From Novosphingobium sp. IK01 (GTDB lineage Bacteria; Pseudomonadota; Alphaproteobacteria; Sphingomonadales; Sphingomonadaceae): 64,000 nucleotides of DNA. The notes under the pieces were generated by a model. It saw nothing but the letters and a program-made list of their open reading frames with translations, was not told the origin of the DNA and did not search any database. Within the stretch, counting starts at the first letter, position 1. Each line of letters begins with the position of its first letter. The stretch lies in assembly GCF_033242265.1 (NCBI RefSeq), contig NZ_BTFW01000001.1, positions 2,283,001 to 2,347,000 of the forward strand, given 5' to 3'. Below, one piece after another: positions 9,091-18,394 of this stretch. Made by a program: the position numbers and the translations under genes.

Positions 9091-10008
9091 TTGAACAACA
9101 ATCGTGGGAACAACCGCCGGCGCGGCCGCGGTAACAACCGTCCGCAAGGCGGCGGTCAGCAGCTCAACCGTATCGATAGTCGTGCGCGCGGGAATGCGCC
9201 GCAACTGCTCGAAAAGTATCGCAAGATGGCTCAGGACGCGCACCTCAACGGGGATCGCGTCCAGGCCGAATACTACTTGCAGTTCGCCGACCATTACTTC
9301 CGCGTGATCGCCGATACCCGCCTTCGTCAGGAAGAAGCCCGCGCCCGTCACAACGGCGGCAACGGCAATGGCGACCGCTGGGCCGAGGCCGAAGCCGAAG
9401 ACGACGGCATGGATTTCTCGATCGAAGGCGATTTCCCCGCTTTCGACCGTCCGCATGTCCGCCGCGAAGAGCGCGAAGCCCGCTACAGCGAGCGCAACGA
9501 CCAGCGGGGCGAGCGCCAGAACAACGAACGGCAGGAGCGGCAGGAACGCCACCCGTCTGATCGCCAGAACGAACAGGGCGGCAATGGCCGTCGCCGCTTC
9601 GAGGATCGCCGTCCGCAGCCCCAGGTCGCCGAACAGGCCGAAGCTCCGTCCGACCAGCCCGTCCCGCTCGAAGGCGTCCGCGCCGACGAGGGCGAGCCCG
9701 TGACCGACGGCAGCGACAACCCCTTCATCCGCGAAAGCCGCAGCGCCCGCACCCCGCGCGCGCGCACTGAACGCCGCCCGCGCCGCGCCGCCAGCGCCGA
9801 ACCGGCTGGCCTCGATCCGGCCACCCTGCCTCCCGCCATCGGCATCCGCGCCGAACCGGTCGAGGAAGCAGCCCCCGCGCCGGTCGCACCTGCCGCCGCC
9901 CCCGAAGCACCGGCAGCCGAACCGGCCGCCGAGGCAGCCCCGGCCCCCAAGCGCCGTGGCCGCCCCCGCAAGAACCCGCTGCCCGAAAGCGCCCCGGTCG
10001 AAAACTGA
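9091..10008 (+). CDS. DUF4167 protein with basic N-terminus and Pro/Ala-rich tail
   Basis: From a TTG at 9091 the protein is 305 residues and begins (M)NNNRGNNRRRGRG, the typical start of DUF4167 proteins. AAGGA at 9076-9080 is 10 bases upstream; a GTG at 9082 is the alternative. The N-terminal Asn/Arg/Gly tract is followed by the conserved DUF4167 core (APQLLEKYRKMAQDAHLNGD, then YYLQFADHYFRV). A long charged, disordered middle and an Ala/Pro-rich tail with an RRGRPRKNP AT-hook-like end follow. The composition suggests nucleic-acid binding, but the family function is not established. Confidence 0.85.
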   Translation: MNNNRGNNRRRGRGNNRPQGGGQQLNRIDSRARGNAPQLLEKYRKMAQDAHLNGDRVQAEYYLQFADHYFRVIADTRLRQEEARARHNGGNGNGDRWAEAEAEDDGMDFSIEGDFPAFDRPHVRREEREARYSERNDQRGERQNNERQERQERHPSDRQNEQGGNGRRRFEDRRPQPQVAEQAEAPSDQPVPLEGVRADEGEPVTDGSDNPFIRESRSARTPRARTERRPRRAASAEPAGLDPATLPPAIGIRAEPVEEAAPAPVAPAAAPEAPAAEPAAEAAPAPKRRGRPRKNPLPESAPVEN

Positions 10009-10033
10009 CCTCCGGCGCCAGCACGGCCCAGAC

Positions 10034-10063
10034 AAAAAGGCGCCCCTCGCGGGCGCCTTTTTT
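10034..10063 (+). terminator. Intrinsic terminator after the DUF4167 gene
   Basis: A 12-bp stem (AAAAAGGCGCCC at 10034-10045 with 10051-10062), 5-base loop and T-run, 26 bases after the DUF4167 stop. Confidence 0.9.
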
Positions 10064-10139
10064 CATGAGCGCGTTTTTCATGCGCGCGCGAGGGGCCCGG
10101 CAGTTGCCCCCATTGTCCCGGCCCGGCATAGCGCCAGCC

Positions 10140-11732
10140 ATGACATGCCCCCTCCCCTTCACCGGCGCCCTGCCCAAGGGCCGCGAGGCGCTTTTGCTGA
10201 TCGTGGCCGGGGGCCTTGGCGCGCTGGGCTTTGCGCCGCTGGGCCTGTGGCCGCTCACCCTCGCCGCGCTCGCCGTGCTGATCGCGCGGGTTATGGCCGC
10301 GCAAGGGCCGGGCCGCGCGCTGCTGGTCGGCTGGCTCTGGGGCTGGGGCCATTTTGCGGTCGGCACCAACTGGATCGCCACGGCCTTCACCTATCAGGCG
10401 CAGATGCCCGCATGGCTGGGCTGGATCGCGGTCCTGATGCTGGCGATCTATCTGGCGCTGTTTCCCGCTCTGGCGGGCCTGATGGGCTGGTGGCTGGCCC
10501 GGCGATGGGCGCTCGCGCCGATCCCGGCACTGGCGGCCTGCTGGATTCTGGCCGAATGGGTGCGCGGCTGGCTGTTCACGGGGTTCCCGTGGAATCCGCT
10601 GGCCGCCGCGACACTGGGCGGGTTCGACCGTCCGGGCCTCGCCCGCCTGCTGCCCTGGACGGGAACATATGCGCTCTCCGGGCTGGTGGTGGTGCTGGCC
10701 GGGCTGTGGCTTCTGGCGGTGGGCGCCGCGCGGCAGGGCCGCCGGGGACGCGGTCTGGCGCTGGCACTGGTGCCGATGGCGCTGTTCCTCGCCCCGCTCG
10801 GCGGCGATTCCGGCACAGGGTCGATCCCCTTCACCCTCGTCCAGCCCAATATCGGCCAGGACGAAATCAACGATCCCACCCGCTACGAAGCGCAGTTCAC
10901 CCGCGAGGCCACGCTGTCCCTGCCGCTCCACCCCGGCGCGCGGCGCTATGTATTCTGGCCCGAAAGCGGCGTGCCCGATCTTCTGCGCGAGGGCTATGAA
11001 CCGGGCTGGTATGCCGCCAGCACCTATGGCGGCGACCCGTTGCTGGCGCGCGCGCGCATGGGCCGGGTGATCGGGCCGGGCGCGGTGCTGCTGACCGGGG
11101 CCACCGACCTGATCTTCCGCAAGCGCGAACTGGTCGGCGCGTGGAACGTGGTGACAGCGCTCGATTCGAACGGGGCCATCGTGGGCAGCTATGCCAAGGC
11201 CCACCTCGTGCCCTTTGGCGAATATCTGCCCTTGCGCCCGCTGCTCACCCCGCTCGGCCTCTCGCGGATGGTCGCCGGGGAGACCGACGACTGGCCCGGC
11301 CCCGGCCCGCGCACGCTCGATTTCGGTGCATACGGGCTGGGCAAGGTCGGCATCCAGATCTGCTACGAGATCGTCTTCCCGGGCCATGTGGTCGACCGCG
11401 CGCATCGCCCCGATTTCCTGTTCACGCCTTCCAATGACGGCTGGTTCGGCGCCTGGGGCCCGCCCCAGCATCTGGCGCAGGCCCGGTTGCGCGCGATCGA
11501 GGAAGGCCTGCCGGTCCTGCGTTCGACCACCAACGGCATCTCGGCGGTGATCGACGCGAACGGCGCGGTGCGCGCCTTTGCCCCGCGCAACACGGCCAAG
11601 CGTATCGACGGCCTGATCCCCCCTGCAAAGGCCCCTACGCCGTTTTCGCAAGTGGGCAATATATTGGCGCTTGTGTGGGGTGCAGCGCTTCTTTTGACCG
11701 CCGTGGTTGCCTCGCGGCGCCTCTCGCGCTAG
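10140..11732 (+). CDS. lnt: Apolipoprotein N-acyltransferase
   Basis: 530 residues: an N-terminal set of about six inner-membrane helices, then a periplasmic nitrilase-like domain with the catalytic triad E275 (FWPES), K353 (YAKAHLVPFGEYLP) and C408 (QICYEIVFP), and one C-terminal helix. Lnt adds the third acyl chain to lipoproteins after Lgt and LspA. An in-frame ATG at 10065 lies right behind the preceding terminator and would add a 25-residue Arg/Pro-rich extension, so I prefer 10140. metK follows after 39 bases. Confidence 0.95.
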   Translation: MTCPLPFTGALPKGREALLLIVAGGLGALGFAPLGLWPLTLAALAVLIARVMAAQGPGRALLVGWLWGWGHFAVGTNWIATAFTYQAQMPAWLGWIAVLMLAIYLALFPALAGLMGWWLARRWALAPIPALAACWILAEWVRGWLFTGFPWNPLAAATLGGFDRPGLARLLPWTGTYALSGLVVVLAGLWLLAVGAARQGRRGRGLALALVPMALFLAPLGGDSGTGSIPFTLVQPNIGQDEINDPTRYEAQFTREATLSLPLHPGARRYVFWPESGVPDLLREGYEPGWYAASTYGGDPLLARARMGRVIGPGAVLLTGATDLIFRKRELVGAWNVVTALDSNGAIVGSYAKAHLVPFGEYLPLRPLLTPLGLSRMVAGETDDWPGPGPRTLDFGAYGLGKVGIQICYEIVFPGHVVDRAHRPDFLFTPSNDGWFGAWGPPQHLAQARLRAIEEGLPVLRSTTNGISAVIDANGAVRAFAPRNTAKRIDGLIPPAKAPTPFSQVGNILALVWGAALLLTAVVASRRLSR

Positions 11733-11741
11733 AGGCGGGAC

Positions 11742-11757
11742 ATAAAGATTGCTTTAT
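11742..11757 (+). promoter_or_regulatory. Palindromic operator candidate upstream of metK
   Basis: ATAAAG-ATTG-CTTTAT, a perfect 6-bp inverted repeat with 4-base spacer, ends 14 bases before the metK ATG in an otherwise GC-rich gap. Methionine-cycle genes of Proteobacteria can be controlled by ArsR-family SahR repressors that bind AT-rich palindromes. I infer such a site here but did not match it to a verified consensus. Confidence 0.5.
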
Positions 11758-11771
11758 ATCGGACTTTTGCC

Positions 11772-13007
11772 ATGCGCAGCGATTACCTGTTCACTTCCGA
11801 AAGCGTCTCCGAAGGCCATCCCGACAAGGTGGCGGACCAGATCAGCGACGCCATCGTCGATCTGTTCCTGGGCAAGGACCCCGAAGCGCGCATTGCCTGC
11901 GAGACGCTGACCACCACCAACCTGGTCGTCCTGGCCGGCGAAATTCGCGGCAAGGGCATCATGGACGAAGCCGGCAACTGGGCGCCGGGCGTGCCTGAAG
12001 AAGTCGAGGCCGTGGTCCGCGAGACCGTCAAGCGCATCGGCTACGAGCAGGACGGCTTCCACTGGGCCACGTTCCGCTTCGAAAACAACCTCCATCCCCA
12101 GTCGGCCCACATCGCGCAGGGCGTCGATGCCGGCGACAACAAGGATGAAGGCGCAGGCGACCAGGGCATCATGTTCGGCTTTGCCTGCGACGAGACGCCC
12201 GATCTCATGCCCGCGACGCTGGACTACAGCCACAAGATCCTCCAGCAGCTGGCCACCGACCGCCACAGCGGCGCCGCGCCCTTCCTCGAACCCGACGCCA
12301 AGAGCCAGGTGACCCTGCGCTTCAAGGATGGCCGCCCCGTGGCCGCCACCGCGATCGTCGTCTCGACCCAGCACCAGAAGGGTTACGACGAAGGCGCCAA
12401 GGAAGCCGAACTGCATGCGTGGGTGAAGCAGGCCGTGGCCAAGGTGATCCCGGCCGAGCTGCTTTCGGACCAGACCGTCTACCACATCAACCCGACCGGC
12501 AGCTTCGAAATCGGTGGCCCCGATGGCGACGCGGGCCTGACCGGCCGCAAGATCATCGTCGACACCTACGGCGGCGCTTCGCCCCATGGTGGCGGCGCGT
12601 TCTCGGGCAAGGACCCGACCAAGGTCGACCGCTCGGCAGCCTATGTCACGCGCTACCTTGCCAAGAACATCGTCGCGGCGGGCCTGGCCAAGCGCTGCAC
12701 GATCCAGGTGGCCTATGCCATCGGCGTGTCGCAGCCGCTCTCGCTCTATGTCGACACCCACGGCACCGGCACCGTCGATGACGCCGCGCTCGAACGCGCC
12801 GTCGAAGCCGTCGCCAAGGACCGTCTGGGCGGCCTCACCCCGCGCGGCATCCGCGTGGGCCTGAGCCTCAACAAGCCGATCTACAGCGTGACCGCCGCCT
12901 ATGGCCACTTCGGCCGCACGCCCGATGGCGACCAGTTCCCCTGGGAGCGCACCGACCTGACCGAAGACCTCAAGGCCGCGCTCGACCTTCAGGCCGCCAT
13001 CGCCTGA
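11772..13007 (+). CDS. metK: S-adenosylmethionine synthetase
   Basis: 411 residues with all three MAT domains. The ATP-binding [14 protein letters not shown] at 11-24, [11 protein letters not shown] and the P-loop-like [16 protein letters not shown] are intact. It makes SAM from ATP and methionine and so feeds the methyltransferases, including PrmC encoded just upstream. An AT-rich palindrome just before the ATG suggests operator control. A long hairpin after the stop terminates it. Confidence 0.98.
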   Translation: MRSDYLFTSESVSEGHPDKVADQISDAIVDLFLGKDPEARIACETLTTTNLVVLAGEIRGKGIMDEAGNWAPGVPEEVEAVVRETVKRIGYEQDGFHWATFRFENNLHPQSAHIAQGVDAGDNKDEGAGDQGIMFGFACDETPDLMPATLDYSHKILQQLATDRHSGAAPFLEPDAKSQVTLRFKDGRPVAATAIVVSTQHQKGYDEGAKEAELHAWVKQAVAKVIPAELLSDQTVYHINPTGSFEIGGPDGDAGLTGRKIIVDTYGGASPHGGGAFSGKDPTKVDRSAAYVTRYLAKNIVAAGLAKRCTIQVAYAIGVSQPLSLYVDTHGTGTVDDAALERAVEAVAKDRLGGLTPRGIRVGLSLNKPIYSVTAAYGHFGRTPDGDQFPWERTDLTEDLKAALDLQAAIA

Positions 13008-13062
13008 CCTGCCCCGGCTGACCTGCTGCGCCTGATCCGGGCGCCACAAGGCACATATAACG

Positions 13063-13094
13063 AGGGGGCCGCGGCACATGCCGTCGGCCCCCTT
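13063..13094. terminator. Hairpin terminator between metK and the acyl-CoA ligase gene
   Basis: AGGGGGCCG at 13063-13071 pairs with 13085-13093, extended by CGGC/GCCG around an ACAT loop with one bulge. It lies 56 bases after metK and 38 bases after the convergent ligase stop. T-runs are short on both sides. Confidence 0.6.
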
Positions 13095-13131
13095 GTCCTA
13101 TTTTCAGGCCCACATTTTCAGGCCCGGTCCG

Positions 13132-14979
13132 TCAGGATTTGTAGAGTGCGTCGATCCGCGCGCCATAGCGTTCGCGGATCTTGTGGCGGCGGATCTTGAG
13201 GGAAGGCGTCAGTTCCTCGTTGGCGATGGCGAAGGGTTCGTCGGCCAGCGCGAACTGGCGCACCCGTTCGATCACCGAGAGATTCTGGTTCACCCGGTCC
13301 ACCGCCACGCGCACGGCGGCGCGGAAGGCCGGGAGCTGGTGCAGCGCGGCCAGATCGTGGGGCGCGTCGTTCTCGACCGACCATTCCATCGCCCATTCCG
13401 CATCGGGCACGATCAACCCGACGATATAGGGCCGCCGGTCGCCCGAGACCATCGCCTGCGCGATCTCGGGCTGGAGCGTGAGCATGCCCTCGACCTTCTG
13501 GGGCGAGACATTGTCGCCCTTGTCGTTGACGATCATGTCCTTCTTGCGGTCGGTGATCTTGATCCGCCCGTGGTCGTCGATATGCCCGATGTCGCCGGTG
13601 TGGAGCCAGCCGTCGCGGATCGCGCGGGCCGTCTCGGCATCGTTGTGCCAGTAGCCGTGCATGACCAGCTCGCCACGCACGAGGATCTCGCCATCATCGG
13701 CAATGACCACCTCGGCCCCGGCGAGCGGCGGGCCCACGGTGTCCATGCGGATGCCCGCGGCGGGGCGGTTGCAGGCGATCACCGGCCCGGCCTCGGTCTG
13801 GCCATAGCCTTGCAGCATGGTGAGCCCCATCGCCTCGAAGAACAGGCCCACATCCGGGTTGAGCGGCGCCCCGCCCGAGACCAGCGCCTTGATCCGCCCG
13901 CCAAAACGCGCCCGCACCTTGGGCCGCAAGGTGCGCTCGATCAGCGCATCGAGCGGGCGGTCGAGCAGCCGGGTATGGCCGCTGTCCTGACGGCGGGCGG
14001 CAATCGCCAGCGCGCGATCCATCAGCCAGACCGGAAAACGCCCCTGCTTCTCGATCTGCTTGATGATCCGCATGCGCAAGACCTCGAACAGGCGCGGCAC
14101 GACGACCATGATCGTGGGCCGCACTTCCTCGATATTGGAGGCCAGCTTTTCCAGGCTCTCGGCATAGGCGATGCGCGCGCCCACGCCGATCGGCAGCCAC
14201 TGCCCGCCAGTGTGCTCGTAGGCATGGCTGAGCGGCAGGAACGAGAGGAATTGCTCGTCGCCGAGGGCGAAATCCTCGGCCAGGATGGTCGCCGCGTCCG
14301 CGACGTTGGACAGGATCGCGCCATGGTGCTGGCGCACCCCGCGCGGCGATCCGCCGGTGCCGCTGGTATAGATGATGCAGGCCAGATCCTCGCGCCCGAT
14401 CCCGGCCATGCGCTGCTCGACATGGGCGCGCGCCGTTTTGGCGTCGAGACTGGTCGGAAAAGCGGTCGGATCGCCCTGCGTCAGGCTGGCCCAGTCGTGA
14501 AAGGCCAGCGTTCCGGCCTGCTGCTGGCGCAAGGGGTCGATGCCGATGATGTGTTCGGCGCAAGGCGCATGGAGCGCAGCAGCCAGCACCGGCTGGGCCA
14601 GCTTCGGATTGGACACGATGATCGCCCGCGCCCCCGAATTTTCGAGAATATGCAGGTGATCGCGCTCGGTATTGGTGGTGTAGGTGGGCACGGTGACCAG
14701 CCCGGCGGCCATGATCGCGATATCCGCGATGCACCATTCGGGCCGGTTTTCCGAAACCAGCGCCACGCGATCCCCCGGATTGAGCCCCAGCGCGCGCAGG
14801 CTCTGCGCCAGCAGGCAGACCTGATCAGCCACTTGCGCCCACGAGAGCGACTGCCAGCGCCCATCGCGACGCGCCGAAAGGAACGGCGCCTCGCCCAGCT
14901 CATCGGCGCGGGCCAGAAACAGGCTGACAAGATTGGGCATGGCCGCAAGCGCGGCAACACGGGGGTGAGGCAGGGACAC
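13132..14979 (-). CDS. Long-chain acyl-CoA synthetase (AMP-forming)
   Basis: 615 residues of the ANL adenylating superfamily. The AMP-binding P-loop IIYTSGTGGSPRG, the GYGQTEAGP motif, WLHTGDIG and the hinge/A10-like ITDRKKDMI are present. The length and the internal LPLSHAYEH segment fit the long-chain fatty-acid ligase group (FadD15/FAA1 type) rather than short-chain enzymes. It activates fatty acids to acyl-CoA. The start is a GTG at 14977-14979 with a perfect AGGAGAG five bases upstream; the later ATG at 14940 has no such site. Confidence 0.9.
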   Translation of the reverse strand: MSLPHPRVAALAAMPNLVSLFLARADELGEAPFLSARRDGRWQSLSWAQVADQVCLLAQSLRALGLNPGDRVALVSENRPEWCIADIAIMAAGLVTVPTYTTNTERDHLHILENSGARAIIVSNPKLAQPVLAAALHAPCAEHIIGIDPLRQQQAGTLAFHDWASLTQGDPTAFPTSLDAKTARAHVEQRMAGIGREDLACIIYTSGTGGSPRGVRQHHGAILSNVADAATILAEDFALGDEQFLSFLPLSHAYEHTGGQWLPIGVGARIAYAESLEKLASNIEEVRPTIMVVVPRLFEVLRMRIIKQIEKQGRFPVWLMDRALAIAARRQDSGHTRLLDRPLDALIERTLRPKVRARFGGRIKALVSGGAPLNPDVGLFFEAMGLTMLQGYGQTEAGPVIACNRPAAGIRMDTVGPPLAGAEVVIADDGEILVRGELVMHGYWHNDAETARAIRDGWLHTGDIGHIDDHGRIKITDRKKDMIVNDKGDNVSPQKVEGMLTLQPEIAQAMVSGDRRPYIVGLIVPDAEWAMEWSVENDAPHDLAALHQLPAFRAAVRVAVDRVNQNLSVIERVRQFALADEPFAIANEELTPSLKIRRHKIRERYGARIDALYKS

Positions 14980-15131
14980 GCATTCTCTCCTGCCCGGCGC
15001 GAGGATGCGGGCACGGGACTTGTAAACGGTTTGGTAAGCCTGCCGTTCCCTTACGGCAAGCTTGGGTTTTGGGCCGTGCCGGTCCGAAACAGCGTCCCTG
15101 CCATGCGCCCGGCGGGCGCATGGCGACGCCC

Positions 15132-16949
15132 TTACTGGGCGATGGCGGCGCCTTCGCTGCGCGGGTCTGCCGCGCCCCGCCAATGCACGCCCGCACCCGT
15201 GCCGACCCGCTCGATGGCATTGGTCTTGAGCGGCATTGCACAAGCCTGCGCCGTGGTGTGCCCCATCGCCACGAGCGTGGGGATGATCGCCTCCAGTTCG
15301 GTGCCCTGCTCGACACAGACCCGCTCGCCCGGCGCGAACAGCACCGGCAGGGCAAGGGCCTGCTGCGCGGTCAGGTGCCAGTCGATCACCCCGATGATCG
15401 CCCGCAGGACTTGCGCGGGGATCGTCGCCCCGCCTGCCGCGCCGACCACCAGCCGGATCTGGCCATCCGGGCCATAGACGACCGTGGGCGACATCGAGCT
15501 GCGCGGACGCTTGCCCCCTTCGACCCGGTTGGCCGTGACCACCCCGTCACGCTCGGGATCGAGGTTGAAGTCGGTCAGTTCGTTGTTGAGGAAATAGCCC
15601 CCGGCCATCAGCCCCGAACCAAACGCGCTTTCCACCGTCGAGGTATAGCTCGCCGCATTGCCCCAGCGGTCGACGGCCACGAAATGCGTGGTGCCGAATT
15701 CGGGCTGGGCCTTGGCCGGGGCCAGACGCGCGGTGATCCCGGCGGGAATCCCCGCGCTCACATGCGCCATCGCGCGCGTGTCGGAAATCAGCGCCGACCG
15801 CTGCGCCAGATAGGCCGGATCGATCAGCCCGGCCACGGGCACCTTCACGAAATCGGGATCGGCCAGATACTGGTCGCGGTCGGCATAGGCGAGGCGCTCG
15901 CTCTCGGCCAGAAGGTGCCAGGCGACCGGGTTGTCCTTGCCCAGCGCGCCCATGTCGAAGCGTTCGAGCTGGCCCAGCGTGGCCAGAACCGTCGTCGCTC
16001 CCGAAGACGGCGGCCCCATCGAGCAGATCCGGTAGGTGCGATAGGTTCCGCAGACCGCCGGGCGCGGCACCGCGCGGAACGCGGCCAGATCGGCGGTGGT
16101 CATCGGCGCGGGGTTGACCGGCGCGCCGCTCACTTTGGCGGCAATCGCGCGGGCATTGGCGCCGGTATAGAACCAGTCGGCACCATGGCGGGCAAGCGCC
16201 TCCAGCGTGGTGGCCAGCGCCCGATTGCGGACGATCGTGCCGACCGGCAAAGGCTGGCCATCGGCGCCGAAGAACAGCGCCCGCCCTGCCGGATCGAGCC
16301 CGGCAATGGCCGCGCTGTCGGTCAGCGCACGATGAAGGCGCGGGGTGATCGCGAACCCGTCGCGCGCCAGATGGATGGCCGGGCCGAACAGCGCGCGCCA
16401 CGCCAGCTTGCCATGCTCGTGATGGGCCAGCGCGGCCAGACGCAGCGAACCGGGCACGCCCACGCTGTGCCCGCCGGGCCGGGCCTGGGAAAAGGCCATC
16501 GGCTGGCCGTCCTTGAAGAACCACTGCGGCCCGGCAGCGGCGGGGGCCTTCTCGCGCCCGTCGATGCTGTCCACCTTGCCCGCCGCATCGGCCATGAGCA
16601 GGAAGCCGCCGCCCCCGATCCCCGAGCTTTGCGGCTCGACCACGGTGAGGGCGAGCATCGTCGCCAGCGCGGCATCAGTAGCCGATCCCCCCTTGCGCAA
16701 GACCTGCGCGCCCGCATCGGCCGCGCGCGGATCGGCGGCCGAAACAAGGCCCTGCTGCCCCACCACGACACTGTCGGTGCGGCCGGGAACCAGCGGCATC
16801 GCCGAGGGCGGAACCATGGCCGGGCTGCGGGCCAGAACCGGTGCCCCTGCCACAAGCGGGGACAGCAGCAGGCCCAGTGGGGAGAGGAGAGCCAGAGCGG
16901 CGCGGGCGGGCCGGACGGAAGCAGGCCGGAAGGGGGAGCGCATGGTCAT
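15132..16949 (-). CDS. ggt: Gamma-glutamyltransferase
   Basis: 605 residues from the ATG at 16947-16949, with an Arg-rich signal peptide ending near APVLA. It has the usual autoprocessed two-subunit layout: cleavage before T420 in GTTHFVAVD makes the nucleophilic small subunit, and later GGKRPRSSMSPT and GAAGG segments line the glutamyl site. It hydrolyses or transpeptidates glutathione in the periplasm. Its 5' end lies 10 bases after the pyrD stop, so the two are probably co-transcribed. Confidence 0.93.
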   Translation of the reverse strand: MTMRSPFRPASVRPARAALALLSPLGLLLSPLVAGAPVLARSPAMVPPSAMPLVPGRTDSVVVGQQGLVSAADPRAADAGAQVLRKGGSATDAALATMLALTVVEPQSSGIGGGGFLLMADAAGKVDSIDGREKAPAAAGPQWFFKDGQPMAFSQARPGGHSVGVPGSLRLAALAHHEHGKLAWRALFGPAIHLARDGFAITPRLHRALTDSAAIAGLDPAGRALFFGADGQPLPVGTIVRNRALATTLEALARHGADWFYTGANARAIAAKVSGAPVNPAPMTTADLAAFRAVPRPAVCGTYRTYRICSMGPPSSGATTVLATLGQLERFDMGALGKDNPVAWHLLAESERLAYADRDQYLADPDFVKVPVAGLIDPAYLAQRSALISDTRAMAHVSAGIPAGITARLAPAKAQPEFGTTHFVAVDRWGNAASYTSTVESAFGSGLMAGGYFLNNELTDFNLDPERDGVVTANRVEGGKRPRSSMSPTVVYGPDGQIRLVVGAAGGATIPAQVLRAIIGVIDWHLTAQQALALPVLFAPGERVCVEQGTELEAIIPTLVAMGHTTAQACAMPLKTNAIERVGTGAGVHWRGAADPRSEGAAIAQ

Positions 16950-16959
16950 GAAACCATGG

Positions 16960-17994
16960 CTATTCGCTCCCGACGGCCTCTGCAATGCTTGTCATGCCTG
17001 CCTCGCGCACGCGCTCGACCAGCCCCTTGATGATCCGCCGGGCCAGACCCGGCCCTTCATAGACCATCGCGCTGTAGATCTGGACGAGGCTGGCCCCGGC
17101 CCGGATGCGCTGCCAGGCATCTTCGGCGCTGGTGATGCCGCCCACCCCGATCAGCGGAATGGCGCCGCCGGTCGCCTTGCGGAACGCACGCAGGGTTTCG
17201 AGCGCAAGCGGGGCCAGAGGCTTGCCCGAAAGGCCGCCCGCCTCGCCCGCCAGCGGCGAGCGCAGGCTTTCGGGCCGGGTGATCGTGGTGTTCGAGACGA
17301 TCAGCGCATCGAGCCGCCGGTCGAGCGCGATCTTGCAGATCGCATCGATGTCCGAAGGCTGGAGATCGGGCGCCAGCTTGAGGAAGATCGGGGTCTTGTG
17401 GGTGCCGCGCGCGGCGAGCACCGCATCGAGCAGCGCGCCGAGCGCGCCCTCGTCCTGCAAGGCGCGCAGGCCCGGCGTGTTGGGCGAGGAGATGTTGACG
17501 GTCAGATACGTGGCCAGCGGGGCCATGATCCGCGTCATCTCGGCATAGTCGGCCACGCGGTCGACCGAATCCTTGTTGGCCCCGATATTGGCCCCCACGA
17601 TGCCCGGACGCCCCAGACGCTGGGTCAACCGGCGGCTGACCACTTCGGCGCCATCGTTGTTGAACCCCATGCGATTGATCACAGCCTCGTCCTCGACAAG
17701 GCGGAACAGGCGCGGACGCGGATTGCCGGCCTGAGGCTTGGGCGTAACCGTTCCGATTTCGACGAAACCGAAATCCAGCCCGAACAAGGCATCGGGCACT
17801 TGCCCGTTCTTGTCGTAGCCGGGCGCCAAACCAACCGGGTTGGGAAAAGCGATTCCCGCCACCCGCTGGACCAGCGAAGGCCTGGGCGCGGCCCGGCGCC
17901 CCTGGGGGGCACACTCCAGCGCACGCACGCTCAAGGTATGGGCAGTTTCAGCCGGCAAGCTAAAAAGTAAAGGACGAGCAAGGCGATAGAGCAT
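16960..17994 (-). CDS. pyrD: Dihydroorotate dehydrogenase (quinone), class 2
   Basis: 344 residues with the N-terminal hydrophobic helix (MLYRLARPLLFSLP) that docks class 2 enzymes at the membrane quinone pool. The class 2 catalytic serine is S170 in NISSPNTPG (class 1 has Cys), and RMGFNNDG and IGVGGI bind FMN. It oxidises dihydroorotate to orotate in pyrimidine synthesis. It leads into ggt on the minus strand. A 400-base gap with a probable plus-strand small RNA lies upstream. Confidence 0.96.
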   Translation of the reverse strand: MLYRLARPLLFSLPAETAHTLSVRALECAPQGRRAAPRPSLVQRVAGIAFPNPVGLAPGYDKNGQVPDALFGLDFGFVEIGTVTPKPQAGNPRPRLFRLVEDEAVINRMGFNNDGAEVVSRRLTQRLGRPGIVGANIGANKDSVDRVADYAEMTRIMAPLATYLTVNISSPNTPGLRALQDEGALGALLDAVLAARGTHKTPIFLKLAPDLQPSDIDAICKIALDRRLDALIVSNTTITRPESLRSPLAGEAGGLSGKPLAPLALETLRAFRKATGGAIPLIGVGGITSAEDAWQRIRAGASLVQIYSAMVYEGPGLARRIIKGLVERVREAGMTSIAEAVGSE

Positions 17995-18119
17995 TACCGA
18001 GCCATAAATTGCAAAGCGGGGACAGGCGAAGACGAGGCTCCCCTATTGCTGTCCGGACGCGCTACGCCAAGCGGCAAAATTGTTTTCTGCGTGTTTTACC
18101 CGCCTCAGCCTATGCGATA

Positions 18120-18283
18120 ATTTCTCCGCTGTGGCACTGTTGCCACCGATTTTGTCGAATCCATACAATCGGCGCCGCGCCTGATCGCCTAGGCACGCCT
18201 TGCGACCCGAAGGGCTCGGTGCAGGAATGTATCGGGTTCTCGACTTTACGGCGGCCAGCCCCGATGGGCGGCCGCCGTTTTTT
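18120..18283 (+). ncRNA. Candidate small RNA ending at an orphan terminator
   Basis: Structure seen: hairpin GTGGCA-CTGT-TGCCAC near 18131, hairpin CCGA...TCGG near 18150-18180, CCCGA...TCGGG near 18210-18235, and a 9-bp GC stem plus six T residues at 18248-18283. A GATAAT box precedes it. No open frame with coding character fits on this strand. The 5' end is a guess and the RNA family is not recognised. Confidence 0.35.
18248..18283 (+). terminator. Orphan intrinsic terminator
   Basis: ACGGCGGCC at 18248-18256 pairs with 18270-18278, followed by six T residues. No plus-strand coding gene lies upstream before the divergent pyrD start, so it implies a non-coding transcript. Confidence 0.8.
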
Positions 18284-18394
18284 CATCCGGTCCCGAGATA
18301 TTTTGGGCGCCCGTCCCCGCAGGCCATTCCCGCCAGAGGCCTCACGCGGGTGGCGCGATCACAGGGAAAAGGCCCTTTCAGGCCCGTCCTTCAC

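Larger units (their letters stand above)
17995..18394. other. 400-base intergenic region upstream of pyrD
   Basis: No convincing gene. It contains the pyrD promoter region, an AT-richer stretch around 18080-18125 with a GATAAT hexamer near 18114, several short hairpins, and a strong plus-strand terminator at 18248-18283 that belongs to no annotated coding gene. A separate candidate small RNA entry covers that part. Confidence 0.6.

Noticed and set aside
10065..10139. Longer lnt start at 10065
   Set aside because: It begins in the T-run of the preceding terminator and adds an Arg/Pro-rich stretch before a normal membrane-protein start.
11733..11771. SAM riboswitch in front of metK
   Set aside because: Only 39 bases separate lnt from metK. 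No SAM-II or SAM/SAH-type pseudoknot sequence was recognised; the palindrome fits a protein operator better.
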